21,810 nt of DNA, from contig DEAA01000022.1 in assembly GCA_002346545.1 (NCBI GenBank), positions 11,209 through 33,018 of the forward strand. Direction: 5' to 3'. Under the pieces are notes generated by a model, which saw nothing but the letters and a program-made list of their open reading frames with translations, was not told the origin of the DNA and did no database searches. Below, piece after piece: positions 9,362 to 16,517 of the stretch. Each line of letters starts with the position of its first letter. Position 1 is the stretch's first letter. The translations under genes and the position numbers were made by a program. Source of the DNA: Acidobacteria bacterium UBA2994. Its GTDB lineage: Bacteria > Acidobacteriota > Vicinamibacteria > Vicinamibacterales > UBA8438.

Positions 9362-11886
9362 AGACCGGCCCCGACGATGTCGAGCAGCAGATCCTGCGCG
9401 CGCTCGTAGGTGGGGGCGATCTCGAGCGCCGCCATCACCTCGCGCTTCGCGTCTTCTCCGCGACCAGCCGCCAGATAGACCTCGGCCAGTTGGACGTGCG
9501 CCGACACGCGGTCAATCGGCCCCAATGCCAGGGCCACCTCGAATTCCAGCGCCGCCACGGCGTGGTCTTCTCGCTCCACGGCCAGTCGTCCAAGTGCTTC
9601 GTGCGGGGTCGAGTCGAACGGGTCGATCTCGATGGCCAGCTCATAGGCCCGTCGCATACGCGCCTCATCCCCCGCGTCCTCGGCGAGCACCGCCAAGCGC
9701 CTCACCGCCTCGATGTCGCGGTGGTCGTGGTCGAGATGATTCTCCAGATGGCGCATCGCGCGATCGGGGTCCTTCTGCTCGAGCGCAATGTTTGCGAGCG
9801 GCAGATGCGCGCTGCTGGTGCCGGTGGCCATGGGGGCCAGCTCTGCGGCCCGCTCGTAGGCCCGGCGGGCTTCGTCGGTCTCTCCGGCCTGCCGCAGCGC
9901 GCGGCCGAGGGCCATCTGCACCGGGAAGCTGTCGGGGTACTCCATCACCAGCTCACGCAACCGCCCGAGCGCGTCGCCCTCCTGCGGCATAGGCTCGTCC
10001 GGGCCCTCGAGGGCTCGTTGCAGGTCACCGAACCGCGCCTCGACCGCCACGTCGAATGAAGCCTGCAACGTGTCGAAGTCGAGGTTCACCCGCGTCAGGG
10101 CTTCCTCGGTGTCCAGCCCGTCGCCATAGGCATGCAGCAGCTGGTGGATCGTCGACTCCCCGTATTCGTCGACGATGTGCTCCACCAGCACCGAGGCCTG
10201 GAAGTAGGCCATCGAGATGGTCTCTGGGCGCGAGAATCCGCCGTTAAGATCACGAAGCGAGAGCACCTCGTCCTCGTTGAGCTGGGTGGCAAAGCCGAGA
10301 TCCTGATCCCGCGCCCAATCGGGCCGGTGGCGCTTCTCTTCGAAGGTGGATAGCCCTTCGGTCAGCCAGCGTGGTACCCGCTGGTTCGACATCTGCAACG
10401 TGATGACGTGCGCGATCTCGTGCCAGAGGGTCGCCTGCCAGTTGAACTCGCCCGGTGTCCGCGCACGCGGCGAGTCCATGGTGACCACCTTGCCGAAACA
10501 GGCGCCGAGGGCACCGATCATCCCGGGCAGTCCGAGGTTCCGCACCGCGAAGTCATCGTGCTTGGGAAAGAACTCGACCAGGATCGGTCCCTCTGGGCGG
10601 AACTCGTAGTGGTCGGACAGCTCGTCGATCGCCTGCTGGGTCAGGGACATCACGTAGTCCTTGAGCACCGGGGCCTCGTCGGGATGCAGGCGAAGGATGA
10701 CGTCCCCCTCCACGAACGTCTCGAACTCGTCGAGCGAATCCAGCATGCTGAGCAGGTTGAACGTGATGACGTCGAACGGGTCGTCTTCGAACGAGCGTTC
10801 GAGCGCGGCCCGCGCCGCCGGTTCTTCCCCGGTACGCAGCAGATGCATGCCCAGCTCGGCGTAGCTGCGGGTGTTGTTCGGGTCGATCTCGAGACCACGG
10901 CGCACCAGCGCGACGGCCTCCTCGAAGCGGTAGTTCCGGGCCGTCAGATTGCCAGCCACACGGAAGACCTCGCCATAGGTGGGGTTGATCTCCAGTACCC
11001 TGGCGACTTCCGCCTCGAAGTCGTCGAGGCGATCTTCGACGTAGGCGACGGCGGCCACCAGCGAGCGCGCTTCTAGACTGTTCGGATTGATCTCGAGCGC
11101 CCGCTCAAGTGATCCCTCGGCCGCATCATGGTCGCGATCGTCCAGATCACCCTGGGCGAGAAACAGGTGTGCGTCGAGGTAGTCTGGATTGATCTGGAGC
11201 GCCTGCTCGGCCGCCTCACGGGCCGACGGCGGATTCGTGTCCGCCAGCGCGCGGGCCATCCCCAGCAACGCCGGCGCCCACTCGCCGTCGAGGTTCAGCG
11301 CATCGGTGAACGACTGCGACGCCTCGAGCTGGTCATACTTCTCGCCGAAGAGCTCACCCCAGAAGGTCTGGATCGCCGGGTCGTCGGCCGCCTCCTGTGT
11401 CGCCAGCCGCAACAGGTTGTTCGCCAGCCGGTGCTCACCCAGCACGCGCGCGGCCTGCGCCGCGTAGTAGATGTGCACCGGGCTACGGGACCGCTGGAAC
11501 TGGACCGCGATCGTATTCAGTCGAGGTTCCGCTTCGGCCCGACGGCCCAGGTAGTGCTGCAACAGGGCCAGCTCGAGCCCGGCTGCGCTGACCGGGTTCG
11601 CCTCGGCGACCGGTGTGAGCCGCGCTTCCGCCGCGTCGTAGTCGCCCGACAGGATATCGAGCCTGGCCAGCAGCGCCGCTGCGGCCGGATCGCTGGCTGG
11701 CCGCTCACTGGCCAGCGCCCGAGCGGCGTCATGGTCGCCGTGGGCCAGCGCCCGGGTCGCAGCCCGATAAAACTCCGTCTCCTGGGCCACAGACTGCGCC
11801 GCCCCGGCGGCAGGCAGCAGGAACACCAGACAGATCACACCGGCGGCCCATCGCGTCACGCCGCTCCTCCAGGTGTTGGCTCGCAT
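9358..11886 (-). CDS. secreted TPR protein with gluzincin (peptidase MA-like) domain
   Basis: 842 residues. A signal peptide (hydrophobic 14-30, ending near AQS) is followed by TPR-type helical repeats to about 380. A metallopeptidase domain of the peptidase MA type comes next, with zinc motif HEIAH at 489-493 and the likely third ligand Glu510 in the WLTEGLSTFEE motif. TPR repeats resume from about 640 to the end (for example EARRAYERAAELAP). All catalytic residues of a gluzincin are present, so an active periplasmic or surface protease is plausible. It is the first gene of the MoxR operon. The ATG at 11886 has no Shine-Dalgarno but has a TATAAT ending ten bases before it, so the mRNA leader would be only a few bases. 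Substrate unknown. Confidence 0.88.
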   Translation of the reverse strand: MRANTWRSGVTRWAAGVICLVFLLPAAGAAQSVAQETEFYRAATRALAHGDHDAARALASERPASDPAAAALLARLDILSGDYDAAEARLTPVAEANPVSAAGLELALLQHYLGRRAEAEPRLNTIAVQFQRSRSPVHIYYAAQAARVLGEHRLANNLLRLATQEAADDPAIQTFWGELFGEKYDQLEASQSFTDALNLDGEWAPALLGMARALADTNPPSAREAAEQALQINPDYLDAHLFLAQGDLDDRDHDAAEGSLERALEINPNSLEARSLVAAVAYVEDRLDDFEAEVARVLEINPTYGEVFRVAGNLTARNYRFEEAVALVRRGLEIDPNNTRSYAELGMHLLRTGEEPAARAALERSFEDDPFDVITFNLLSMLDSLDEFETFVEGDVILRLHPDEAPVLKDYVMSLTQQAIDELSDHYEFRPEGPILVEFFPKHDDFAVRNLGLPGMIGALGACFGKVVTMDSPRARTPGEFNWQATLWHEIAHVITLQMSNQRVPRWLTEGLSTFEEKRHRPDWARDQDLGFATQLNEDEVLSLRDLNGGFSRPETISMAYFQASVLVEHIVDEYGESTIHQLLHAYGDGLDTEEALTRVNLDFDTLQASFDVAVEARFGDLQRALEGPDEPMPQEGDALGRLRELVMEYPDSFPVQMALGRALRQAGETDEARRAYERAAELAPMATGTSSAHLPLANIALEQKDPDRAMRHLENHLDHDHRDIEAVRRLAVLAEDAGDEARMRRAYELAIEIDPFDSTPHEALGRLAVEREDHAVAALEFEVALALGPIDRVSAHVQLAEVYLAAGRGEDAKREVMAALEIAPTYERAQDLLLDIVGAGL

Positions 11887-11896
11887 CGGTTCGTCG

Positions 11897-11902
11897 ATTA
11901 TA
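11897..11902 (-). promoter_or_regulatory. -10 box of the MoxR operon, near-leaderless
   Basis: Perfect TATAAT on the minus strand with only ten bases (11896-11887) between it and the ATG at 11886. With usual spacing the transcript would start about three bases before the start codon. There is no clear -35 at 16-18 bases and no Shine-Dalgarno. It lies in the 40-base gap after the zinc-ribbon gene. Confidence 0.5.
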
Positions 11903-11926
11903 TCGGGCGCCGTCAGACCGCTTCCG

Positions 11927-12199
11927 CTAAAGAAACGCTACCGACTGATGAGAAGGAATCTCGAAACGCCGTCGACATCGTTCACAAGACAGCATGTCGT
12001 CCACTCTCACCATGTAGTCGCGGAGCTTTCGGTACATCTCCCGGTCGTGGGCGTCGGAGCCGCGGGGTGGTTTGTCCTTCTTCAGCCGGCGAATCCACCG
12101 CACCTGGTATTCCGCGCGATGACCACACCTGGGGCATGAGAAGGTCGCTGGCTTAAGCTCTTCCTTCTCGTTGAAGAAGTCGCGTTCATGGCGTGTCAT
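11927..12199 (-). CDS. small zinc-ribbon protein of unknown function
   Basis: 90 residues from the ATG at 12199. Two CxxC knuckles (Cys22/Cys25 in CPRC and Cys72/Cys75 in CERC), separated by about 46 mostly charged residues, should bind one zinc ion. The middle is Arg/Lys-rich. The frame stays open upstream to 12289, but that would run through the start of the divergent glycosyltransferase, so I reject the longer form. No family is recognised; nucleic-acid or protein binding is possible but not shown. It precedes the MoxR operon on the same strand, with a 40-base gap that carries that operon's own -10 box, so read-through into the operon is possible. It ends in TAG at 11927. Confidence 0.75.
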   Translation of the reverse strand: MTRHERDFFNEKEELKPATFSCPRCGHRAEYQVRWIRRLKKDKPPRGSDAHDREMYRKLRDYMVRVDDMLSCERCRRRFEIPSHQSVAFL

Positions 12200-12205
12200 G
12201 GGAAG

Positions 12206-12211
12206 ATCATA
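12206..12211 (-). promoter_or_regulatory. -10 box of the zinc-ribbon gene, leaderless spacing
   Basis: Minus-strand TATGAT followed by exactly six bases (12205-12200) and then the ATG at 12199. Transcription would begin at or beside the start codon, giving a leaderless mRNA. It sits within the imperfect inverted repeat GGAAG-N7-CTTCC at 12201-12217. Confidence 0.45.
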
Positions 12212-12214
12212 CCT

Positions 12215-12226
12215 TCCGCCGGCGGA
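12215..12226. promoter_or_regulatory. 12-base perfect palindrome in divergent gap, possible operator
   Basis: TCCGCCGGCGGA is its own reverse complement. It lies in the 36-base gap between the divergent zinc-ribbon and glycosyltransferase genes, just upstream of the zinc-ribbon -10 box and 9 bases before the glycosyltransferase ATG. In GC-rich DNA short GC palindromes are common, so an operator role is tentative. Confidence 0.3.
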
Positions 12227-12235
12227 CCCGTTCTT

Positions 12236-13378
12236 ATGTCGAACTCCCCAACCGTCGTCTTCTATGTCTCTGGCCACGGCTACGGCCACGCCGTGCGACA
12301 GATCGAGATCATGAACGCTCTGGCCGCACGCCGGCCGGATCTGAGGATCCAGGTCCGCTCCGACGCACCGCCTGGCCTCTTTCAGACGTCGCTACAGCCA
12401 GTCTGGCCGGTCCGCCCCGGTCCGACCGACACCGGGGTGGTGCAGATCGACAGCCTCCAGGTCGACGTCGAGGCCTCGGTGCGCGACGCCTGGACGTTCC
12501 ATGCGGCGCTCGATCAGCGTGCGGATAAGGAGGTCGCGTGGCTCGCCGCTCAAGGCACCGTGCTAGTCGCCGCCGATATTCCCCCCCTGGCCTTTGCTGC
12601 CGCCAAGCGGCTCGGAGTGCCCTCGGTTGGGCTCGGCAACTTTACCTGGGACTGGATATACCGGCACTACGCACCCCGCGTAGCGCTCCCGCCGGAACTG
12701 GTGCCCTGCCTCGAGCGCACCTATGCGACCGCCACCGCGGCCTGGCGACTCGGAATGGCCACCGGGTTCGAGACATTCCCGCAGGTCCACGATGCCCCGC
12801 TCGTCGCCCGCCACGCGACCCACGCGGGTGCGGAGACGCGAGCGCTCCTCGGTCTTCCCGCCAACAGTCCCGTAATCCTGGTGTCATTTGGGCGCTACGG
12901 CCTGTCGGCCATTGACTGGTCGGCCGTGCGCCGGCAGGGGAAGTGGTCGGTCGTGGTCACCCGCGACGTGGTCGACACCGGGCCCCCAGTGCCGCCGACC
13001 ACCGGTCCTGATGTGGTCTCAGTGATCGACCTGCCGACATTGTTCGCGCGCGGCTACCGCTATGCGGATCTGGTCGCGGCAGCAGACGTCGTCCTGACCA
13101 AGCCCGGTTACGGCATCATCGCAGAGTGCGCGGCAAACCAGACTGCCCTGGTCTACACCTCCCGAGGAGACTTCGCTGAGTATCCGGTGCTCGTGGACGC
13201 CATGTCGACCTTGCTGCCGAGCGCATATCTGGAGCAATCGGCGCTCTTTGGCGGTCAGTGGGGACCGACGATCGAACGCGTGTTGGGGGCACCGGGAGTG
13301 GCATCGCCGCGCACCGACGGTGCAGACGTCGTGGCGAAAGGGCTAGACGGACTGCTCAGGCGCCCTTCTCGCAGATGA
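12236..13378 (+). CDS. GT-B fold glycosyltransferase, MurG/UGT-like
   Basis: 380 residues from the ATG at 12236; the frame also opens at 12188, but that would overlap the divergent gene. The N-terminal Rossmann strand is followed by HGYGHAVR (14-21), a motif of the glycosyltransferase-like family that includes the N-terminal half of plant L-arabinokinases. The C-terminal half holds a donor-site block LTKPGYGIIAECAANQTALVY, as in GT-B enzymes that use nucleotide sugars. No signal peptide or membrane helix is seen, so it is cytoplasmic or peripheral. Acceptor and sugar are unknown. Its tail overlaps the convergent methyltransferase gene by 23 bases. The promoter must lie within or beside the divergent zinc-ribbon gene because the gap is only 36 bases. 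Confidence 0.82.
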   Translation: MSNSPTVVFYVSGHGYGHAVRQIEIMNALAARRPDLRIQVRSDAPPGLFQTSLQPVWPVRPGPTDTGVVQIDSLQVDVEASVRDAWTFHAALDQRADKEVAWLAAQGTVLVAADIPPLAFAAAKRLGVPSVGLGNFTWDWIYRHYAPRVALPPELVPCLERTYATATAAWRLGMATGFETFPQVHDAPLVARHATHAGAETRALLGLPANSPVILVSFGRYGLSAIDWSAVRRQGKWSVVVTRDVVDTGPPVPPTTGPDVVSVIDLPTLFARGYRYADLVAAADVVLTKPGYGIIAECAANQTALVYTSRGDFAEYPVLVDAMSTLLPSAYLEQSALFGGQWGPTIERVLGAPGVASPRTDGADVVAKGLDGLLRRPSRR

Positions 13379-14057
13379 CCAGCGAGAAGATCCGAGGGAT
13401 GTTGACTTTCTCGATCGAGACCGGCTCCAGGCCGGCCTGAACGAGGAAAGCGGGCAGGTCGAGGTCGGCCTTGAAGCCCACGTGCACGGTTACCGGAGAG
13501 ATGAACCGCTCGATCCGGGCGATACGGCGATTAGTGCTGAGAAAGTGGTTCAGAAAGACAAACCTTCCGCCAGGCTTGGTGACCCGACGCATCTCGTGCA
13601 CCGCCTTGATCGGATCCGAGACAACGCTGATGGTGTAGGGCGCGTAAACAACGTCGAACGAATCGTCCGGGAACGACAGGTCCTCGGCATCCATCTGCTG
13701 GAGCCTGACATTCGTGACGCCCCGTCGCCCCAACCGCTTGGCTGCCTTCCGGAGCATGCGCATCGACAGGTCAATGCCCGTCACGTGGCAATGGTCTGGA
13801 TAAAGTGAGGCATTGATGCCAGTGCCCACACCCACCTCGAGCACCTGATCGCCCGATCGAATGCCCAGCCGTCCGATCGACTCGAGCCGACCCGCATGCA
13901 AGGTAGGCCCGAACCACCAGTCGTACCAGAGAGACGCCTTCTCATAGACGTCCTCGACGAAAGGGGTTTCGATTTCCGTGACTGAGAGGATTCGTGTCGC
14001 CGCGTCGGAGCCCCCAAGCAGTTGCTTAGGGTCGCGCTCATCGAAGGGTACGGACAT
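13356..14057 (-). CDS. class I SAM methyltransferase, PmtA/UbiE-like
   Basis: 233 residues from the ATG at 14057. Motif I EVGVGTG lies at 74-80 and the acidic strand end GIDLS at 94-98. A QQMDAEDLSFPDDSFD segment corresponds to motifs II/III, followed by a YDWWFGP segment N-terminal to the fold. The pattern VYEKASLWYDWWFG plus EVGVGTGI resembles the bacterial phosphatidylethanolamine N-methyltransferase PmtA group, so phospholipid methylation is a reasonable guess; a quinone or other small-molecule substrate is also possible. A promoter with 17-base spacing lies at 14140-14168. The frame stays open upstream, and an in-frame TTG at 14132 falls seven bases after that -10 box; it would add an Arg-rich 25-residue extension, which I consider less likely. 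The end overlaps the glycosyltransferase gene. Confidence 0.85.
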   Translation of the reverse strand: MSVPFDERDPKQLLGGSDAATRILSVTEIETPFVEDVYEKASLWYDWWFGPTLHAGRLESIGRLGIRSGDQVLEVGVGTGINASLYPDHCHVTGIDLSMRMLRKAAKRLGRRGVTNVRLQQMDAEDLSFPDDSFDVVYAPYTISVVSDPIKAVHEMRRVTKPGGRFVFLNHFLSTNRRIARIERFISPVTVHVGFKADLDLPAFLVQAGLEPVSIEKVNIPRIFSLVICEKGA

Positions 14058-14139
14058 GGGCTCGCGCTTGGCAGCGTGACGGCGCCGTGACTGGAAGCGT
14101 GAGGCGTAGGAGCCCGACCTCCGAGACGACAACCGCCAG

Positions 14140-14168
14140 ACTATAGCTTGTCGAGGTCGCTTCGGCAA
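14140..14168 (-). promoter_or_regulatory. sigma70-type promoter of the methyltransferase gene
   Basis: Minus-strand TTGCCG (14168-14163), a 17-base spacer, then TATAGT (14145-14140). Predicted transcription start is near 14133, giving a leader of about 76 bases to the ATG at 14057. It lies in the 195-base gap between the methyltransferase and the homocysteine methyltransferase genes. I see no clear intrinsic terminator in that gap. Confidence 0.5.
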
Positions 14169-14252
14169 GAACACGTGGAGTGCAAGTTCAAGACCCTGGC
14201 GTCATCTCGGTCGTCGGCGGTCGACGCGGTGTCTAGATCTTGAAGCGCACCC

Positions 14253-15155
14253 TCAGGACGAAACGTCAGCCGAGATCTCGACCGTGCGGGGAGCCGCCAA
14301 GCCCGACACGGCCTCGGCGATGCGCGCGATGTGCTCTGGCCCTGTCCCGCAGCATCCCCCGACGATGCCGACCCCCTCGGTGACAAATCGGCGAGCGTAA
14401 GAAGCGAGAAAGTCCGGGGACGATAGCGAGAGGCGACGTCCTTCGACCTCACGCGCAGCGCCCGCGTTGGGCTGGGCCGACAAGGGCACCGTGGTCGCGT
14501 CGGCCATCCGCTCGACCGACTCGAGCGTGGCCGAGGGACCTTCGCCGCAGTTGACCCCAACCACCGTCGCGCCGACCTCGGTCAGCAGACGAGCGCACTC
14601 CTCCGGGGTCAACCGGTCCTGAGTCAGCCCGTCGTCAGCGGTCGACACCTGGGCCACAATTGGGAGCGCTGAGCGGCGCCGAAGCGTCTCCACAGCCACT
14701 CGGAGTTCGGAGACCCGGGAGAAGGTCTCGAGCAACATCACATCGGCCCCAGCCTCGATCAGCACCGACGCCTGCTCGTCGAATACCTCGGCGGCGGTCT
14801 CGACCGACACGCCTCTTTTCTCTCCAACCCGGACGCCGAGCGGCCCCATCGCCCCGGCCACGAACCGAGCTCCGGCCGCCCGCGCGAGCCGAACGCCGGC
14901 CCGGTTGATGGCCACCAGTTCGTCGACCAGGTCGAAGCCAGCCAGCTTGACCCGGTTGGCACCGAAGGTGTTCGACTCGACGAAATTCGCTCCGGCCCGC
15001 ACATAGGCGGCGTGCACCTCGGTCACCAGCTCTGGCTGCCGGAGGTTGAGCGCCTCGAAAGACTGGTTCACGAAGACGCCACGCGCATAGAGCACACTTC
15101 CCATAGCGCCGTCGCACACGAGGACCCGCTGGTTGAGTGCTGTGAGGAAGTCCAT
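14253..15155 (-). CDS. homocysteine S-methyltransferase family protein
   Basis: 300 residues. The family signature is complete: an N-terminal VLVCDGAMGS strand, GANFVESNTFGANRVKL at 55-71, and the zinc site formed by Cys203 (VNCGEGP) and the Cys268-Cys269 pair (GGCCGTGPEHI). Such enzymes transfer a methyl group to homocysteine to make methionine. The protein equals the N-terminal homocysteine-binding domain of MetH alone; the folate, cobalamin and activation domains are not encoded beside it. The methyl donor could be S-methylmethionine, a betaine, or a separately encoded corrinoid or folate partner. The ATG at 15155 lies ten bases after a predicted transcription start from the shared -10 core at 15172-15179. 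Confidence 0.9.
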   Translation of the reverse strand: MDFLTALNQRVLVCDGAMGSVLYARGVFVNQSFEALNLRQPELVTEVHAAYVRAGANFVESNTFGANRVKLAGFDLVDELVAINRAGVRLARAAGARFVAGAMGPLGVRVGEKRGVSVETAAEVFDEQASVLIEAGADVMLLETFSRVSELRVAVETLRRRSALPIVAQVSTADDGLTQDRLTPEECARLLTEVGATVVGVNCGEGPSATLESVERMADATTVPLSAQPNAGAAREVEGRRLSLSSPDFLASYARRFVTEGVGIVGGCCGTGPEHIARIAEAVSGLAAPRTVEISADVSS

Positions 15156-15171
15156 TCTCGTAACTCGTTCA

Positions 15172-15179
15172 ATTATAAT
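15172..15179. promoter_or_regulatory. symmetric -10 core serving both divergent genes
   Basis: The eight bases ATTATAAT read as TATAAT on the plus strand (15174-15179) and as TATAAT on the minus strand (15177-15172). On the plus side the GTG of the sensor kinase begins after six further bases, so that mRNA would be leaderless. On the minus side the homocysteine methyltransferase ATG is 16 bases away. No convincing -35 is seen on either side. Confidence 0.5.
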
Positions 15180-15185
15180 ACCTTG

Positions 15186-16508
15186 GTGCTAGAGGAGGTT
15201 CGCCTACTGCCACCCGAGCAGGCGCTGCTCACGACCCTCGTCGTGAAGGTCGCCGTGGCGGCCACCCTGGCCACCATGCTCGTCCGTTTCGGGCAATTCC
15301 GGCGCATCTTGCTGACCGAGAAACGGGCCTGGCGCGAGCGTCTAACGTTCGCGTTCGCCTTCGGCATCCCGCTGAGCCTGGGCGTCTCGGCCCGCCTGCT
15401 CCTCAATTACGACGCCGCTGACCTGTCGCTTGCTGGCTCCTACCTCGCCGGCCTGATCGCCGGTCCCTACGCAGGAGCAATCGTCGGCACCCTGGTGGGG
15501 CTGCCCGCACTGACCGCCGGCGAGTGGATCGCCATCATCCTGTCGGTTGGCTGCGGGTTTGCCGGCGGAGGTCTCCGCGAGGTGGCTCCCAAAGAAGCGA
15601 TCTGGCACATCACGCCGCTGCTTGTCACCGCCCTGAAGAGAGACGTCTGGCCCCTGTTCGGCCGCTTCCGGATTGACTGGCAACTGACCCTGCTCGCTGC
15701 CCCTATCAGCCTGGAGCTGTTGCGTCAGGTACTGGGCTTCAGATACGGCATCCAGCGTCTCTTCTTCCTCGACTCAGGCACCGTCTGGTGGCTGGGCGGC
15801 CTCGTGGTCCTGACTTCGGTTCTCTCGGTGGCCGTCCCGATCAAGATCTGGAACACGGCCCGCATCGAGCATCGGCTCCAGGAACAGGAAAAGCTGCTGA
15901 TGACAGCCCGCGTCGAGGCACTCGCGAGTCAGATCAACCCCCACTTCCTGTTCAACACCCTCACGTCAATTTCGTCACTGATCCGCTCACACCCCGAGAC
16001 AGCGCGAATGCTAATCGGCAAGCTATCAGGCCTGCTCCGTCGGTTGCTTCGCAGTCAGGACCACTTCGTGACTCTCCGCGAGGAGTTGGACTCGATCGAC
16101 GAGTATCTGGACATCGAGACGGTGCGCTTCGGTCCAACCCTCCGGGTGGAGAAACGCATCGCCCCCGCCACCCTGGACCAGCTGGTGCCAAGCATGCTCC
16201 TACAGCCATTGGTCGAGAACGCGATTAAGCACGGGATCTCGCGCAAGGTGGGCGGAGGGAAGATCACGATCTCGAGCGGCCGAGCTAATCAACACACGGT
16301 GATCGAGATCATCGACGACGGGGTCGGCATGACGGTGGAGGACTCAACGCCGAGGGCGGGAGGTATCGGCCTGCGTAACGTGGACGAGCGGCTGCGCGTG
16401 ATCTACGGCGAGAACTACCAGCTCAAGATGACGAGCACGCCGGGTGAGGGCACCTGCGCACGCATCGAGATCCCTGAGCTCGCGGTCCTTCAGCCGGTAT
16501 CCGCCTGA
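15186..16508 (+). CDS. LytS-type sensor histidine kinase
   Basis: About 440 residues. Five or six hydrophobic segments (from about residue 14 to 220) match the 5TM receptor type of LytS. There is no GAF domain between them and the kinase. The His_kinase block is complete: QINPHFLFNTL with phospho-acceptor His253, the N-box LLQPLVENAIKHG (Asn345), the G1 motif IIDDGVGM and the G2 motif GGIGLRNVDERL. It would phosphorylate the LytTR regulator encoded nine bases downstream. The frame opens at 15012, but that part is the antisense of the methyltransferase gene, so I place the start at GTG 15186 (or TTG 15183), directly after a TATAAT. A GAGGAGG at 15192-15198 lies inside codons 3-5. The ligand is unknown. 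Confidence 0.9.
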   Translation: MLEEVRLLPPEQALLTTLVVKVAVAATLATMLVRFGQFRRILLTEKRAWRERLTFAFAFGIPLSLGVSARLLLNYDAADLSLAGSYLAGLIAGPYAGAIVGTLVGLPALTAGEWIAIILSVGCGFAGGGLREVAPKEAIWHITPLLVTALKRDVWPLFGRFRIDWQLTLLAAPISLELLRQVLGFRYGIQRLFFLDSGTVWWLGGLVVLTSVLSVAVPIKIWNTARIEHRLQEQEKLLMTARVEALASQINPHFLFNTLTSISSLIRSHPETARMLIGKLSGLLRRLLRSQDHFVTLREELDSIDEYLDIETVRFGPTLRVEKRIAPATLDQLVPSMLLQPLVENAIKHGISRKVGGGKITISSGRANQHTVIEIIDDGVGMTVEDSTPRAGGIGLRNVDERLRVIYGENYQLKMTSTPGEGTCARIEIPELAVLQPVSA

Positions 16509-16517
16509 ACCTTCATC

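Noticed and set aside
11128..12156. 342-codon plus-strand open frame opposite the TPR peptidase gene
   Set aside because: It runs across the gene start, the promoter and the next gene on the other strand, and has no domain; this is typical for long chance frames in GC-rich DNA.
12200..12289. Longer start for the zinc-ribbon protein at 12289
   Set aside because: It would overlap the first 18 codons of the divergent glycosyltransferase, including its first Rossmann strand; the shorter form has a -10 box directly upstream.
14187..14244. Inverted repeat TTCAAGA / TCTTGAA as a terminator of the homocysteine methyltransferase gene
   Set aside because: The arms are 7 bases and 44 bases apart with no T-run after them, which does not fit an intrinsic terminator.
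15012..15185. Longer start for the LytS kinase at 15012
   Set aside because: The added residues are the antisense of the homocysteine methyltransferase start, and the added part has no resemblance to a LytS N-terminus.
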